Of a DNA stretch of 64,000 nucleotides, positions 46,280-56,889 are shown in pieces (positions within the stretch are counted from its first letter, which is position 1; the number at the start of each line of letters is the position of its first letter). A model generated the notes under the pieces. That model saw only the letters and a list, made by a program, of their open reading frames with translations. It searched no databases and was not told the DNA's origin. Origin of the DNA: Deinandra increscens subsp. villosa (Eukaryota; Streptophyta; Magnoliopsida; Asterales; Asteraceae); NCBI GenBank assembly GCA_039602395.1, contig JBCNJP010000017.1, positions 22,092,275-22,156,274 of the forward strand, written 5' to 3'. The position numbers and the translations under genes are program-made.

Positions 46280-48396
46280 GATTGGTATCAGAGCCTTGGC
46301 TATAGGGAACTTGGTTATTAGAAATGGAATGACCTAGACTATTGCCTTTGGTGTCCAAACACGAGAACCTCGTGTATTGCATGCTTCGTTTAGAGATTGC
46401 CCTTATCATGTCTTGTTTTTACCTTAGTTAGGAAGTACTTCAAGTCTAACACTTATCACACATTATGCACTCGATTTCAGGCTTCCTAGTCTTTTCATCA
46501 GTAATGGTGCCTTACGTGCCATTTTAGGGATTTGATTCTATTTGATTTTTTTTTTCTAAATCTCGTCAGGGTTAGGTTCCTTAGTAACGGACATGTAGTA
46601 ACTAGAAGGGTGAAAGCACTGGTAGTCAGGGTGTCTATATAGGTAAGCATTACCTAGGACATCGTGGCGAGAGTGCCTTAGCCTATTAGGCCAAAGCATG
46701 TCATAACGAACGTTTCTAGGAACAATATTAACCCTGATTAGTCGAAGGTTGCAGTTTTCCAATCGGGAAATGAGAACCATTCCATTGATTTTAAACAAGT
46801 CAATTTGATTTCGTGTTTTACATGTGATTCCATGGTATCATGTTTATACTCCAATTTCGATCTATGATATTCTTTTGATTTTCAAGATTTCGTGGTTAAA
46901 ATGCAACTTTTCATGTTTCCAATGGTATTTTTGAAATTTTCACCATCGACACTTACTTTCACAATTTTACATATTTTACCCTCATGTTTTACTCAATTGA
47001 TTTTCCATATTCAAACCTTTCATGTTTCATTACATCCAAATTCATCCTCGTGATTTCTATTTTACAATTTCATAACGTAGTACGACACTCCTGTGGCGTA
47101 TCACATCCTAAACTATCCTACGATTTACGTTATCGGTTCACAGTTCCATTTCGACTCACCTTTGAAAATTCAAATAACCCCTTGTTATTTATTTAGTATC
47201 TCGAGTTTCATAATTTTCCAATCCATCCTCGGGGTATTTCATGATGTTTATACAATCAATTTCTTACCCTCACGATTTCACATACTTTTGATTTTTCACA
47301 CATCGTCCTTGTATTTCAAATTCATGTCATTCATCGTCACCATAAATGTGCTATGGAGCTGATTATCCCATTTTAAACCAAAACCTCGTGAGTTCATAAA
47401 ACACTTTGGCATAGTTTCAAAACCTTCATTTCACGATACTTAAGTCGTGTTCGATTGATTGTTTTACGAAATCTTGTTGCCAACCTTTTTAGACTCAACC
47501 CAACAACCCATTGTTCCAATCATAGCCCAACCTATTACACCAACGCCCAATAGACACACCTGCGTGGTGATTCAAGTAACCCCATAATGTGTGTCCTAGG
47601 CTGGCCATTGCAGACAATGCTTCGGTCAAACTAGCCAAACGAGTGCGCATAGCCATGTTTTGATCTCAAGTCAAATTTACCGTTTGAATTCTGTCAGTCG
47701 GTTTTTAAGCTTACGATTTAAAAAAAAAGAATTTATTCGTGATTTCATTGTTCGATGTACAATTCAAAAAATTAACATTCATCATTTTAAAAACCTATTT
47801 ATATCACGTATGTTTTTTTCTTTTTCTTTTTAACTCATTTACAGGTGAGCGAGCGCTTGTCGATGGGTTCACGAGTTTACAAGTTTGCATGGTTACGGGA
47901 TTACATGCTTATGAGTTAACGCGTTTACCCATTAATGAGCCTACGGACTCACACTTACATGATATCCCGTTTTAGAAAATATTAAAATATTCATTTTTGA
48001 ACCCCTCCAAAATATAACGTTTTGCACTTTTAGGTATACATGTTTAGGAATTTACTCGTTTAGGAAATTATGAGTTTACGAGTCGACATGCTTACGGGAT
48101 TGCATGTGTACGAGTTTACCACTTTACAACTTTACGAGTAGATAACTATACATGCTAATTAAATTCAAAAAAAACCTAATCCTTTATATTCAAGGTTATA
48201 TTCCAATCGCAATTACGCGATGTTCCAACTGTTTCGTCTTAACATAAATTTTTATCCAAACTAATTTTTTACCCTAGCTAACGTCAAATTTGTGTGTATC
48301 ACGAATTCGAAGATCGTTCACTTTCCCCGCTCGACAATTAAGTCCAGGAAATCTATGGCGATAAACCACTCCATGGGTTCTAGCTCATGTCCGACG
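46280..48396 (+). other. Internal leader of gypsy B, no coding capacity
   Basis: Leader-module copy at 46590-46705, followed by TCCAATCGGGAAATGAG, also in A at 2727. Then AT/pyrimidine-rich sequence and, at 47870-48140, degenerate repeats around ACGAGTTTACAAGTTTGC as in A. No frame supported. Confidence 0.6.
46590..46705 (+). repeat. Conserved leader module of gypsy A/B family (internal copy of B)
   Basis: ACATGTAGTAACTAGAAGGG...CTATTAGGCCAAAGCATGTC, shorter in the middle than the LTR copies. Confidence 0.6.
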
Positions 48397-48620
48397 TTAA
48401 AGCCCACAAGTACTTGCATAAGGAGTACATGGCCTGTCTGGTCAGCATTGTGGACGTTCGTAATTAGGAATAGGGAGTCCAAGACATCCTAGTCGTTCGG
48501 GACTTCCCTGAAGTGTTTCCCGAATACATATTGGGTCTTCCTCCCATTCGCCAAGACGACTTCCGCATTAACTTACCCGGTACTACTCCTGTTGGCAAGT
48601 AACCCTATCGCCTCAAACTA
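48397..48620 (+). pseudogene. Relic of gypsy pol, protease-RT linker
   Basis: The plus frame reads KAHKYLHKEYMACLVSIVDV, two stops, then VQDILVVRDFPEVFPEYI, LGLPPIRQDDFRINLPG, TTPVGK, a stop and PYRL. This is the conserved segment just before the RT core in Ty3/gypsy polyproteins ('FPDVFPEELPGLPPxR...PYR'). A short LDSYRIHVDDIPV-like stretch near 48680-48710 may be further pol. Everything else of pol is missing. A has the same relic at 4356-5400. Confidence 0.75.
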
Positions 48621-50710
48621 TTTTGTGTCAGCCACCTACCTCTAGTTCTCTTGTTTCCGCAAGTACGGCTCCCACTTAGACTCTTATCGCATTCATGTTG
48701 ACGACATCCCCGTGTCAATACTACTTATATAGTATGGATACTTCTCAGTTATGATCAACGTTACCTTTCGAATCCTTGGTTGTGCTTAGCCATAAGCTTC
48801 TTTTGACTAACCAAGCACTCTTGTGAAATTCCTGGATTTTTTTACTGCTCTTACCTGGATAAATTCGTTATCGCCTTCGTAGGCGATGTTCGAATTTACT
48901 CGAATCCTGTTTTTAAAATTTTCATGAAATTTTGACCCAAACAATAAATTTTGGGAAGACTCGCGTTATTCCGGATTTTGATACAAATTGTAATTTTTTA
49001 TGTTCGTGCTATTCAGTGTTTCATTAACCATGGTTTTCCATGCTCGGTGTATCGGTTCCAAACTCTTTATTCAATACTCGATGTGTGGACTCAATTCGCA
49101 GTTTCTAATGCTGATCTATGGATTCAAACTCGTGGTGTCAGTACATGACGTGTTTATACAAAAGTTTGTAACTCACGTTATTCAAAAATTGATTGGTGAG
49201 TTCAGTTTGTGATTTTCGACTCACAGATGGTGAATTCGGCTGTGATTTTCAACGCTTGGCTTGCGGTATTCAACTCTTGGCTCGCGAATTCAACTCTTAG
49301 TTTACATTTTTCAACTCTCAGCTTGAAGATTTCTATATTCGGTGTGTAGATTCCAACATCCGGTTCAATTCGTGTATTTCAAAATTTAAACTTCTGTGTT
49401 TCGACCTTCAACTTACGATTTCAAACTTACATGCTTATGCTCAATTAATATTCAACTTACAAATTCATGTCATTTGATTTAAGTTAATCCATTCATTCGA
49501 ATCATGCCATTTGATATACCACTTGGAAACCGTTCGCTTATCACTATTAGCCTTTGTGATATCGTTATCCCATGTTTTCATGATCAAATATTTTCACTAT
49601 CTCATGCTTTCATGTTTTCACTACCACAAGATTTTGATTATCACAAATTTTCATATTTATCATTACCACATGCTTCCACTATTTCATGCCATCATTGTTA
49701 CACTCTTTCATTATCACATGACCACCTTATCACATGTTTTCAATATTGCATACATATTTTCAATATCACGTGTTTCACTATCACATGTTTTACCAATCTT
49801 GCTAACCAAGACTCATACGAATTATAACTGTCAATTGTATGTAATACTAGTTAACCATGCGATTGATTTTGGGTCATAGCCGTGAGGTCTTGTCGTATTA
49901 GCAAGAAATTTGCTTTTTTTTGGATTTGGTCTAGACCCCGCGCCTCGAGAAAGGTGGACTGGGTGTGAGTCGCGACACATCTAGTTCGCCAGAATTGAAC
50001 GCGTTCTCTTGTTTGAAATCCGATATTTTTTTGTTAGTTACATTGATTTCAATTTTGATGGAAACATTCACTTACATTGATTATAATTAATCAAGTTATC
50101 ACTTTCAAATGGATACATGTTAACCCCTCAACCTCATATTCTATCCTCCGCCTCTCCTTATTTGGATATCCTAAAGTAGGGGAGATTGTGGCTTTCACTT
50201 TACTGATCAAGTTGTTTGGTCAAATCATGCATTCTCGTCTTCGAATCATCTATGATCTTTGATTCTCGACATGGTACTCATTCCATGCCTGTATGCTATT
50301 AACAATGTCATTATCAAACGTATCACGTGTTATATATATTACGACCGGATCTTGCGGTGTCAAGTATTCCATTATCAAAACCTTTTCTGTACTTTTGAAT
50401 TGTGTGAGGGAGTCTCTCCGTAGGTAACTAGCATGCTTTTGAAATAGCAACGATGAGGTGGGTTAGCTTCGGTACACCCTATATATAAGCATTAGTGGTG
50501 CTTTAAAAGTTGGCTAGGTGTCGGACCGAGAGTTGGCCCTAGTCGTGTGTCAAAAATTTGTGTCACAAGTTTATATCACTATTTCAAAGGAAACCTTTAC
50601 AATTAATTTTTTTTATAAGTATAAGTGTACTTTTCGGTATAACATTTAATTATCCTCATTCTTTTTTTTCTAAAGTCTCTACTAACTGAATTTCGGGACG
50701 AAATTTCCTA
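48621..50710 (+). other. 3' internal region of gypsy B, degenerate short repeats
   Basis: No frame. Repeats around ATTCAACTCTTGGCTCGCGA lie at 49200-49330 and around CACTATCACATGTTTTCA at 49570-49800. CTAAAGTAGGGGAGATTGTG at 50171-50190 looks like a second polypurine tract. A block at 50460-50560 is shared with A (13570-13690). Confidence 0.55.
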
Positions 50711-50723
50711 AAATAGGGGAGAC
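50711..50723 (+). other. Polypurine tract of gypsy B
   Basis: AAATAGGGGAGAC directly before the 3' LTR (TATAACATTCG). Confidence 0.8.
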
Positions 50724-52905
50724 TATAACATTCGTATGTTTCAAAAACTCAGAAACTCGACCAACATCAAGATCCAAGGTTTAAGCCCAATTCTCAACAC
50801 CATGAATGTTGGATTACTCTATTCCATATGATAATACTCTGAAAATGATGAACGTGGGCGAAAACCGCGTACGAAACCGAGTTATAACGAAGCGGGAATC
50901 GCAAAAACAAGTTTGATGTTTGTTGGTGAGTTGCTAGTCGCGAATTTCGTCCCACATTGCCCCACCAGCGAAAATTCCGTTCCTTATCCACCTATAAATA
51001 CCTCTTTTAGGTCTCTTATAGTTTCCAACTCCTAGTTTGAGTATGAACAAGTGGAATAACCAAATTTTGGTGGTTCCACAAGTACAATACCCCTTTGGGT
51101 GTCGTGTTTAGTAGTTTTTTATACTCTCGACGAGGAGGTGCTGCCCTTCAAGCTCGTCGCGTTTGAAAATCTTCTTTGAGGTAATTCTTCTTCTTTTTCT
51201 TTCTTTGTTTCATTTTTTCTTTCCTTTCGTTATTCGGTTATTTATCGCCTTATTAGTTTAATTAGTTTAATTTAGGTTCTTAGTTAGGTGCTTTAGGCTC
51301 GTTTAGGTAGCCTTGCTAAGCTCGTTCTTAGGACGCCTAGCATTGTTAAGGCTTGTCCTTTGGACGGCCTAGCTTTTCAAAGGCACGTCATTAGGACGTG
51401 TTGCCTTGCTTAGGCCGATTTAGGCTTACTGTAGCCCTTGTAGAGGCTCGTTAGGCCCAACGAGTCTAAACTATCATGTCCAATTTCATCTATATTCTTC
51501 TAATCCAAAAATCAACGTTTTTATGCATGAAAAGATTGGGGATTAAGGCTTTTTCTTCACAAATCAACAATTAACTAATTCTTAATCATTCTAATATGTA
51601 ATTCAGGTTTTGAACATAAACTCAGTTTTTAGAATTTCAAATAGATTAGAAATCGATCTTTGTTTAACAACATATTTAGTGATGGTACTTGAGACGCGAA
51701 TGACATGTAGTAACTGGAAGGGTGAAAACACCGGTAGTTGGGGTCTCTGTCAAAAGGATAAGTGTTCGTATAAATCCCATAGTCGGACCTGGATACTTAC
51801 TTGGGATGCCCCGATGAGAGTGTCATAATCTATTAGGCTAAAGCATGTCTAGTAACGTTTAAGGTATTGTTACTTGTAAAAGTTAACATTTTTTAAACTT
51901 CAGTTTATAACATTAAAACCCATTCCCCGAATGCATAAGAGCTTAGAATCTCATATTCCAATATTCATATTGTCCTCTTCTATTCTTTTAGGATGAATCT
52001 CCGGGACTAATTCTTTCATTTTCACTTTTTGCTTCGTGGACTTAACTTCTAATCCAAGTGAGTAATCCTTGCCCCTTTTCTCATTTTCTCATTTTTGGGG
52101 TTGTAACATGTATCCTATTTCAAAGTGTTATCTTTCAAGTTTATCAATTACCATGCGTATGTGATCTATGTGTGAATTATGTGTTATGTGGCTTCTAGCA
52201 TGATTTGTCAATATGCGAATTTTAAAGGTTTTCATGTTTATCAAAGGTTTTCATGTTTTCATTGGATGTCAAGTATGTCATGGTTGTCATGTCTGTCATG
52301 TCTTTCATTTGGCATAAACATTAACGTAAGGCCTGGGGTATCAAAGGTAGATCTATCGGTTGATAACCCACTCAACTTGACCGGTTCGGCGTTGGGTGTT
52401 TGGAGCCTATTTCATTATTTCATATAGTCTAACCTGCGGGTTAGGGAACCTATCATATGTCATTGAGGTTTGTTTATCCCTAGTCTTTCATGTTGTCATT
52501 TTACACTAGAAATTTTGGTTATGCCTAGTCTTTCATGTTGTCAATATCTTCTAGCATGTTATATTTCAATTATTCTATCATATGACACGTAACGCATGTT
52601 TTTCAAATATATGTTATGTATCAAACTAGTGGTTACTCACCAACTATTTATAGTTGACCCCCTTTATTTTATACATGTGTAGGCTATGATGTTGATGTTT
52701 CAAGATGCTATCACATAGGGCTTTTGGACCTAGTTTAAATAAAAAAATCGTATTTGTTATCAATATGTGGTGTATTGTTTTATTTTCAATGTCATCAATG
52801 AAAGAAATTCATTATTTATCAACTATTATCACTAAATTAGTTGTCATGAGCTTATGGGCAATCTAATCATGCCCCGACGTTTCCGCCGTCGGTTGGGGTG
52901 TGACA
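50724..52905 (+). repeat. 3' LTR of gypsy B
   Basis: 2182 bp, TATAACA...GTGACA, followed by CAATT. TATAAATA at 50993-51000. A GAGGTAATTCTTC splice-donor-like site lies at 51178. Includes leader-module copy 51704-51850. Confidence 0.9.
51704..51850 (+). repeat. Conserved leader module of gypsy A/B family (copy in 3' LTR of B)
   Basis: CATGTAGTAACTGGAAGGG...CTATTAGGCTAAAGCATGTC; includes GTCGGACCTGGATACTTAC. Confidence 0.65.
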
Positions 52906-52910
52906 CAATT

Positions 52911-53790
52911 TCTGTTGGAAAAATGTTTGAGAAAGATGGAAAGAAGTTATCTAAAGAAAAAGTTGTTGCTGAGTTGGTTGAATCTAATAACTTAAAGGGT
53001 ATTAAAGCTACATTTACTCAAGTTTCTGAAGTTGGATCTTCTGGTTCTCAAGTGGAATTGTCAAAGCTACCAGGTTATAAACGTTCAGGTTTGGATAGTA
53101 ACAATCAAAAATTTGAAAAGAAAGACAAGAACATGTCAAAGAAGATACCAAAAGAAAAGAAGGATACCAATCTTGATCAAATTTATCATTTAGCTCAGGT
53201 TCTAGCATCTACAATGGAGAAAGGATTAGGGAGTAATCAACAGAAGAAGAATTCCTCTGAAAGTTCTTCCAGAGTTGGTCAACAATTCAAAGATTCTTCT
53301 TCATCTGGTTCAAACACTACTCCTCGAAGTCCTTCATCAAAATGGGCGCATGCTAATCTTTTTCAAGCTTTTGATGATTGTTATGATAGTTTTTTATTCT
53401 GACTATGTGTGTCATGCATTTCAGGACAAAAACTAAACTAAAGCGTTCATATCGCTTGTGCTATCAATGTCACCGAAAAGGCCACATGGCATAAAACTGT
53501 CCTAAGACTGCAAAAAGATCTTTTTCTGATAAGTCTGCCAAATTTATTGATGTATCTGGCAGAGTTTTTGCTGAGTCAACACCTTCACATTTTAAATCTC
53601 AAAAGAAACAATTTTTCAAATATGATTCAAGTGTAGGTGGTTCATCACCTGATGATGACTCAGTTCAAACTGAAAAATCTAAAATGCAGTGGCGACCTAA
53701 GTTGGTCTGCAAGGCTGCAAATGATTTTACTGAAGACACTGGCCGACCAGAAGTTGTGTGCTTGAGGTCATTTAAAAGCTAATTGTTTTT
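52911..53790 (+). pseudogene. Gag of copia C, 3' part with second zinc knuckle
   Basis: Continues the protein cut at 34863. 52911-53402 reads VGKMFEKDGKKLSKEKVVAE, a lysine- and serine-rich stretch, then stops. In another frame a second CCHC knuckle CYQCHRKGHMA-stop-NC is at 53459-53500, followed by LVCKAANDFTEDTG-like residues up to about 53780. No protease motif (DSGAS) follows. Two zinc knuckles in one gag are uncommon for copia. Confidence 0.65.
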
Positions 53791-54413
53791 GTCCAGTGTG
53801 TAGGTACTTCAAGAAGACCTGTCGGTGATTGTGAAGTTCATGCGTCAAGCAATTGCTGATAGTGGAGTTTCCTGCGTAACTTAATTTCAATGCTTCATAT
53901 TACAAAACTGAAAGTGTTTCTGAAAGCTTAAACTGAAAGGTATCAGTATCGATTGGTCCAAAAAAAAAAATTAATGCATTTCGTTTGTAGTGTAGGGGGA
54001 GAAAATTTGAAAAATAAAAAATAGTGTCTTTGTGTTTTTGTTAAAATGAAAAATCAAAAAATAGAGTTTTCATTTTAAGGGGGAGAAAAACAGAAAAATA
54101 CAAAAACATTAAAAATGAGAAATTGTATCTGACATAATTGGGAAATGATGGTACATTGGCTTACGTGTCTGGCTCATGGATAAACTAGATGAAAAAGCCA
54201 TAAGATCATTGTTCGATGTGCTTGGTAGGCTCGACATTAAATCAGAAAGTATTCAGATGTGATATACACTAAATACTAATGCTTGACCAAGTGGACAACA
54301 TCTTGATGCGTATCTCAAGATATTGAAAATATATGTGAAAAAGAAAATGAAAAGTCACTGTATACATGTGTTCATTTTGCAAAGATTTAAACTTGTTTGA
54401 TTTTTTCTATTTT
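53791..54413 (+). other. Non-coding 3' region of copia C with extra polypurine tracts
   Basis: TAGGGGGAGAAAA near 53994 and AAGGGGGAGAAAA near 54078 repeat the terminal polypurine tract (55479-55490). No frame. Confidence 0.55.
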
Positions 54414-54564
54414 CTTAAATGATCGGACTATCTCTGTGTATCCACAAGATCGACCTGATAATTATTCATTTAAGGTTCTGCTTTATTTTCTTTGGTGTTT
54501 CGTATAATTCATCGGACTTTCTCTGTGTGTCCACAAGACCGACCTGATTGTTGTTGAATTATAC
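54414..54564 (+). repeat. Two GCGTG/GCCGACC-type hairpins in copia C
   Basis: Unit 1: CTTAAATGA (54414-54422) pairs with TCATTTAAG (54466-54474). Unit 2: GTATAATTCA (54502-54511) pairs with TGAATTATAC (54555-54564). Both stems are perfect and unrelated to each other. Loops carry TCGGACT, TCTCTGTGT, then CGACCTGAT. Unit 1 is followed by TTCTGCTTTATTTT. A decayed third unit is near 54602-54640. Confidence 0.8.
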
Positions 54565-55490
54565 AATTTCAACTTGTTTATTTTCTTATTTTGTTTTCCG
54601 AGGCCTTATCTGCGTGTCGAAAGATCGAATTTAAGGTAGACAATTTAACTTTCTTATTTCTTTTTGCATGGAACACAGTTGACTATATCATGAATCTAAT
54701 CACTATGTGTTAAATCACAAGTGAAATCACAAAGTGTGATATAAAAACATATCTGAGTATGTCTGATAGTATGGGGTACATGGTCAAGGGAAACCTAATC
54801 AATACTTAACATATCAAGATGTTATGAGTATGATTATGCCTGAGTTTAAAATGGACAAATTATACCAGTAATCGACTTGACTTGTGTGCTGAAGTAATTG
54901 AAATTGAAGTGTAGTTCAACATGTTATGTTTAATATGATCCCAAGTTGTGATCTTTCTCGCAAAAGACAAAAATAGTGTGTGACTCAGTATATCATTTAT
55001 GTATTGCATTTATGTTTGATATCTGAAAATTCAAAGAGATTTTAGGTTTGTTTTAGCATAAACTTAGAAAAATCAAAAAGATTTTCGATGTGTTTTCATA
55101 TAAAGTTTCAAAAAGCCAAAAAGATTTTGTTTCTTATTTGTTTTCGACCGATCAATACACAACACAAAATCATGATTTCAAATCTATATCTTGGATTCTC
55201 AAAGAGAAGTTTTGCACTAAGATTAAATTAATTTTTGAAGAAAAAAAAGCGCACTATTGTCTTCTAAAGTTGTAGGTGCTGTGTGACAAGACTCAAGCAT
55301 GGTGAAATAGGGTGTTTGAAGTATCTTTTATAAGTGGATCATGAAGTTCAAAGATTGTTCAAGTTCTGATCCCGCCAATCAAGTTCTATTGCTGACAAGA
55401 AATTTCAAATTGAAGATCGGATGCAGCAATGCTGAAGATTGAAAATTGGAGTTTAGTTAGCATAGATAAACTACACGTTAAGGGGGAGTT
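54565..55490 (+). other. Non-coding 3' end of copia C and polypurine tract
   Basis: No frame beyond 61 codons. Short repeats around TCAAAAAGATTTT occur at 55028-55130. AAGGGGGAGTTT at 55480-55491 is the polypurine tract. Confidence 0.6.
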
Positions 55491-55851
55491 TTTTAGAGCA
55501 TAATCCTATGCTACAGAGTGTCTTGTGTATTGTATCTAAGTGAGCGTGTTGTACTGAGTCTAGAGGCAGCGAACCATGGTCCTAACCAAATGGTTCGCTG
55601 GCCAACGAACCAAATGGTTCGTTGGTTGGTACGTTGAAGTGAATGACGAACACTATAAATAGGTTGACTTGGTTAGAGTTAGTAGTTCTCATCATTGAGT
55701 CATTCTTAACTGTGTGTAGCTGTGTGTGTTTTCTCTCTCTAGATTCCTTGTAATCTCTCTTAGTGAAATTAATAAAGCAAAACTTTATTTACATCGTGTT
55801 CATTGTGTTTGATCGAATCATGCAGTAGTAAGATCGTTCTGTGTACTTACA
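55491..55851 (+). repeat. 3' LTR of copia C
   Basis: 361 bp, first two bases TT instead of TG. TATAAATAG at 55654-55662. Ends CTTACA before GAAGT. Confidence 0.9.
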
Positions 55852-55856
55852 GAAGT

Positions 55857-56150
55857 CAATGTCCCCCATGCCAATCACATCAAGAATTCATCGTTTCCAA
55901 GCCTAGCATTGTAAAATCACTTTCTTTAACATTCCGCGTTTCATCGCTAATGTGGGTAGCATGGAACGATGCACCGGAATCCTTGACACATGAATCAACG
56001 CTACTCTCGACACTAAGCAATAGTGCCTCATCATCAGAATAATTTCCAACAGCAGCAGTAGTGTTCAGCTCTTTCTTGTCTTTAGGACATTGAATTTTGA
56101 AATGGTTTGAGTTGTGACGATACTTTTATCACTAGTATTTTTGAATTTAT
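55857..56150 (-). pseudogene. Copia relic D: zinc knuckle and protease
   Basis: The minus strand reads NHFKIQCPKDKKE (end of a zinc knuckle whose second Cys is Arg), then ALLLSVESSVDSCVKDSGAS and FHATHISDETRN. DSGASFHAT is the active-site motif of the copia aspartic protease, which cuts the polyprotein. It runs on, across C, to 31109-30989. Shortly after, a stop (near 55880) ends the frame. Confidence 0.8.
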
Positions 56151-56291
56151 AGATGGGAAGATAGATCCTTTAGCAAGCCAATATATATATTTTTTTAATA
56201 ATCTCGCGTTATTTTTTTTAATGGCGTTTGGAAATATCCTAAATCTTTAATATTCGAGTGAACCATCCTGAGACGGGATTGTAACCGTCCA

Positions 56292-56791
56292 NNNNNNNNN
56301 NNNNNNNNNNNNNNNNNNNNNNNNNNNNNNNNNNNNNNNNNNNNNNNNNNNNNNNNNNNNNNNNNNNNNNNNNNNNNNNNNNNNNNNNNNNNNNNNNNNN
56401 NNNNNNNNNNNNNNNNNNNNNNNNNNNNNNNNNNNNNNNNNNNNNNNNNNNNNNNNNNNNNNNNNNNNNNNNNNNNNNNNNNNNNNNNNNNNNNNNNNNN
56501 NNNNNNNNNNNNNNNNNNNNNNNNNNNNNNNNNNNNNNNNNNNNNNNNNNNNNNNNNNNNNNNNNNNNNNNNNNNNNNNNNNNNNNNNNNNNNNNNNNNN
56601 NNNNNNNNNNNNNNNNNNNNNNNNNNNNNNNNNNNNNNNNNNNNNNNNNNNNNNNNNNNNNNNNNNNNNNNNNNNNNNNNNNNNNNNNNNNNNNNNNNNN
56701 NNNNNNNNNNNNNNNNNNNNNNNNNNNNNNNNNNNNNNNNNNNNNNNNNNNNNNNNNNNNNNNNNNNNNNNNNNNNNNNNNNNNNNNNNNN
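56292..56791. other. Assembly gap, 500 N
   Basis: Exactly 500 N, the usual placeholder for a gap of unknown size. What lies left and right may not be adjacent in the genome. Confidence 0.99.
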
Positions 56792-56794
56792 GTG

Positions 56795-56880
56795 TGAGAA
56801 GCGGGATAGCGGGTTCGAACCCGCAACCTTTAGGTTGGCGACAAAGGGATGGACCAGCTGGGCTACTAGTTCGCTGGTTT
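56795..56880 (-). other. tRNA-derived (SINE-like) segment
   Basis: On the minus strand box A TAGCCCAGCTGG (56854-56865) and box B GGTTCGAACCC (56811-56822) both match the Pol III consensus. The arms do not fold as a functional tRNA, so I call it a SINE head or tRNA relic. It is cut by the gap. Confidence 0.6.
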
Positions 56881-56889
56881 CCATCCCAG

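Larger units (their letters stand above)
34864..52905 (+). mobile_element. Gypsy-type LTR retrotransposon B, non-autonomous, complete ends
   Basis: The 5' LTR begins TGTAACATCC at 34864 and, minus element E, ends TGACA at 46279. The 3' LTR is 50724-52905. The duplication CAATT is exact (34859-34863, 52906-52910) and lies inside the gag of copia C. A Met-tRNA primer binding site and a polypurine tract are present. The internal region (46280-50723, 4.4 kb) has no ORF for gag or pol, only a short scar of the protease-RT linker. It is a sibling of A: same order of leader module, repeat-rich segments, scar and 3' block. Confidence 0.92.
31115..55851 (+). mobile_element. Ty1/copia retrotransposon C, gag-only, hosting gypsy B
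   Basis: LTRs of about 362 bp (31115-31476 and 55491-55851) are flanked by the duplication GAAGT (31110-31114, 55852-55856). A primer binding site follows the 5' LTR and AAGGGGGAG precedes the 3' LTR. It codes for a long gag with two zinc knuckles and coiled coil, broken by stops and by gypsy B. I find no protease, integrase, RT or RNase H in the remaining 2 kb, so C was non-autonomous or lost pol. Three AGGGGGAGA tracts and GCGTG-type hairpins mark it as Sirevirus-like. Confidence 0.9.

Noticed and set aside
56795..56880. Functional tRNA gene
   Set aside because: Boxes A and B are good but acceptor and anticodon stems do not pair; no terminator T run at the right place.
56195..56884. Frames crossing the N gap
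   Set aside because: Open only because N cannot be a stop; the right part is a tRNA-like segment in antisense.
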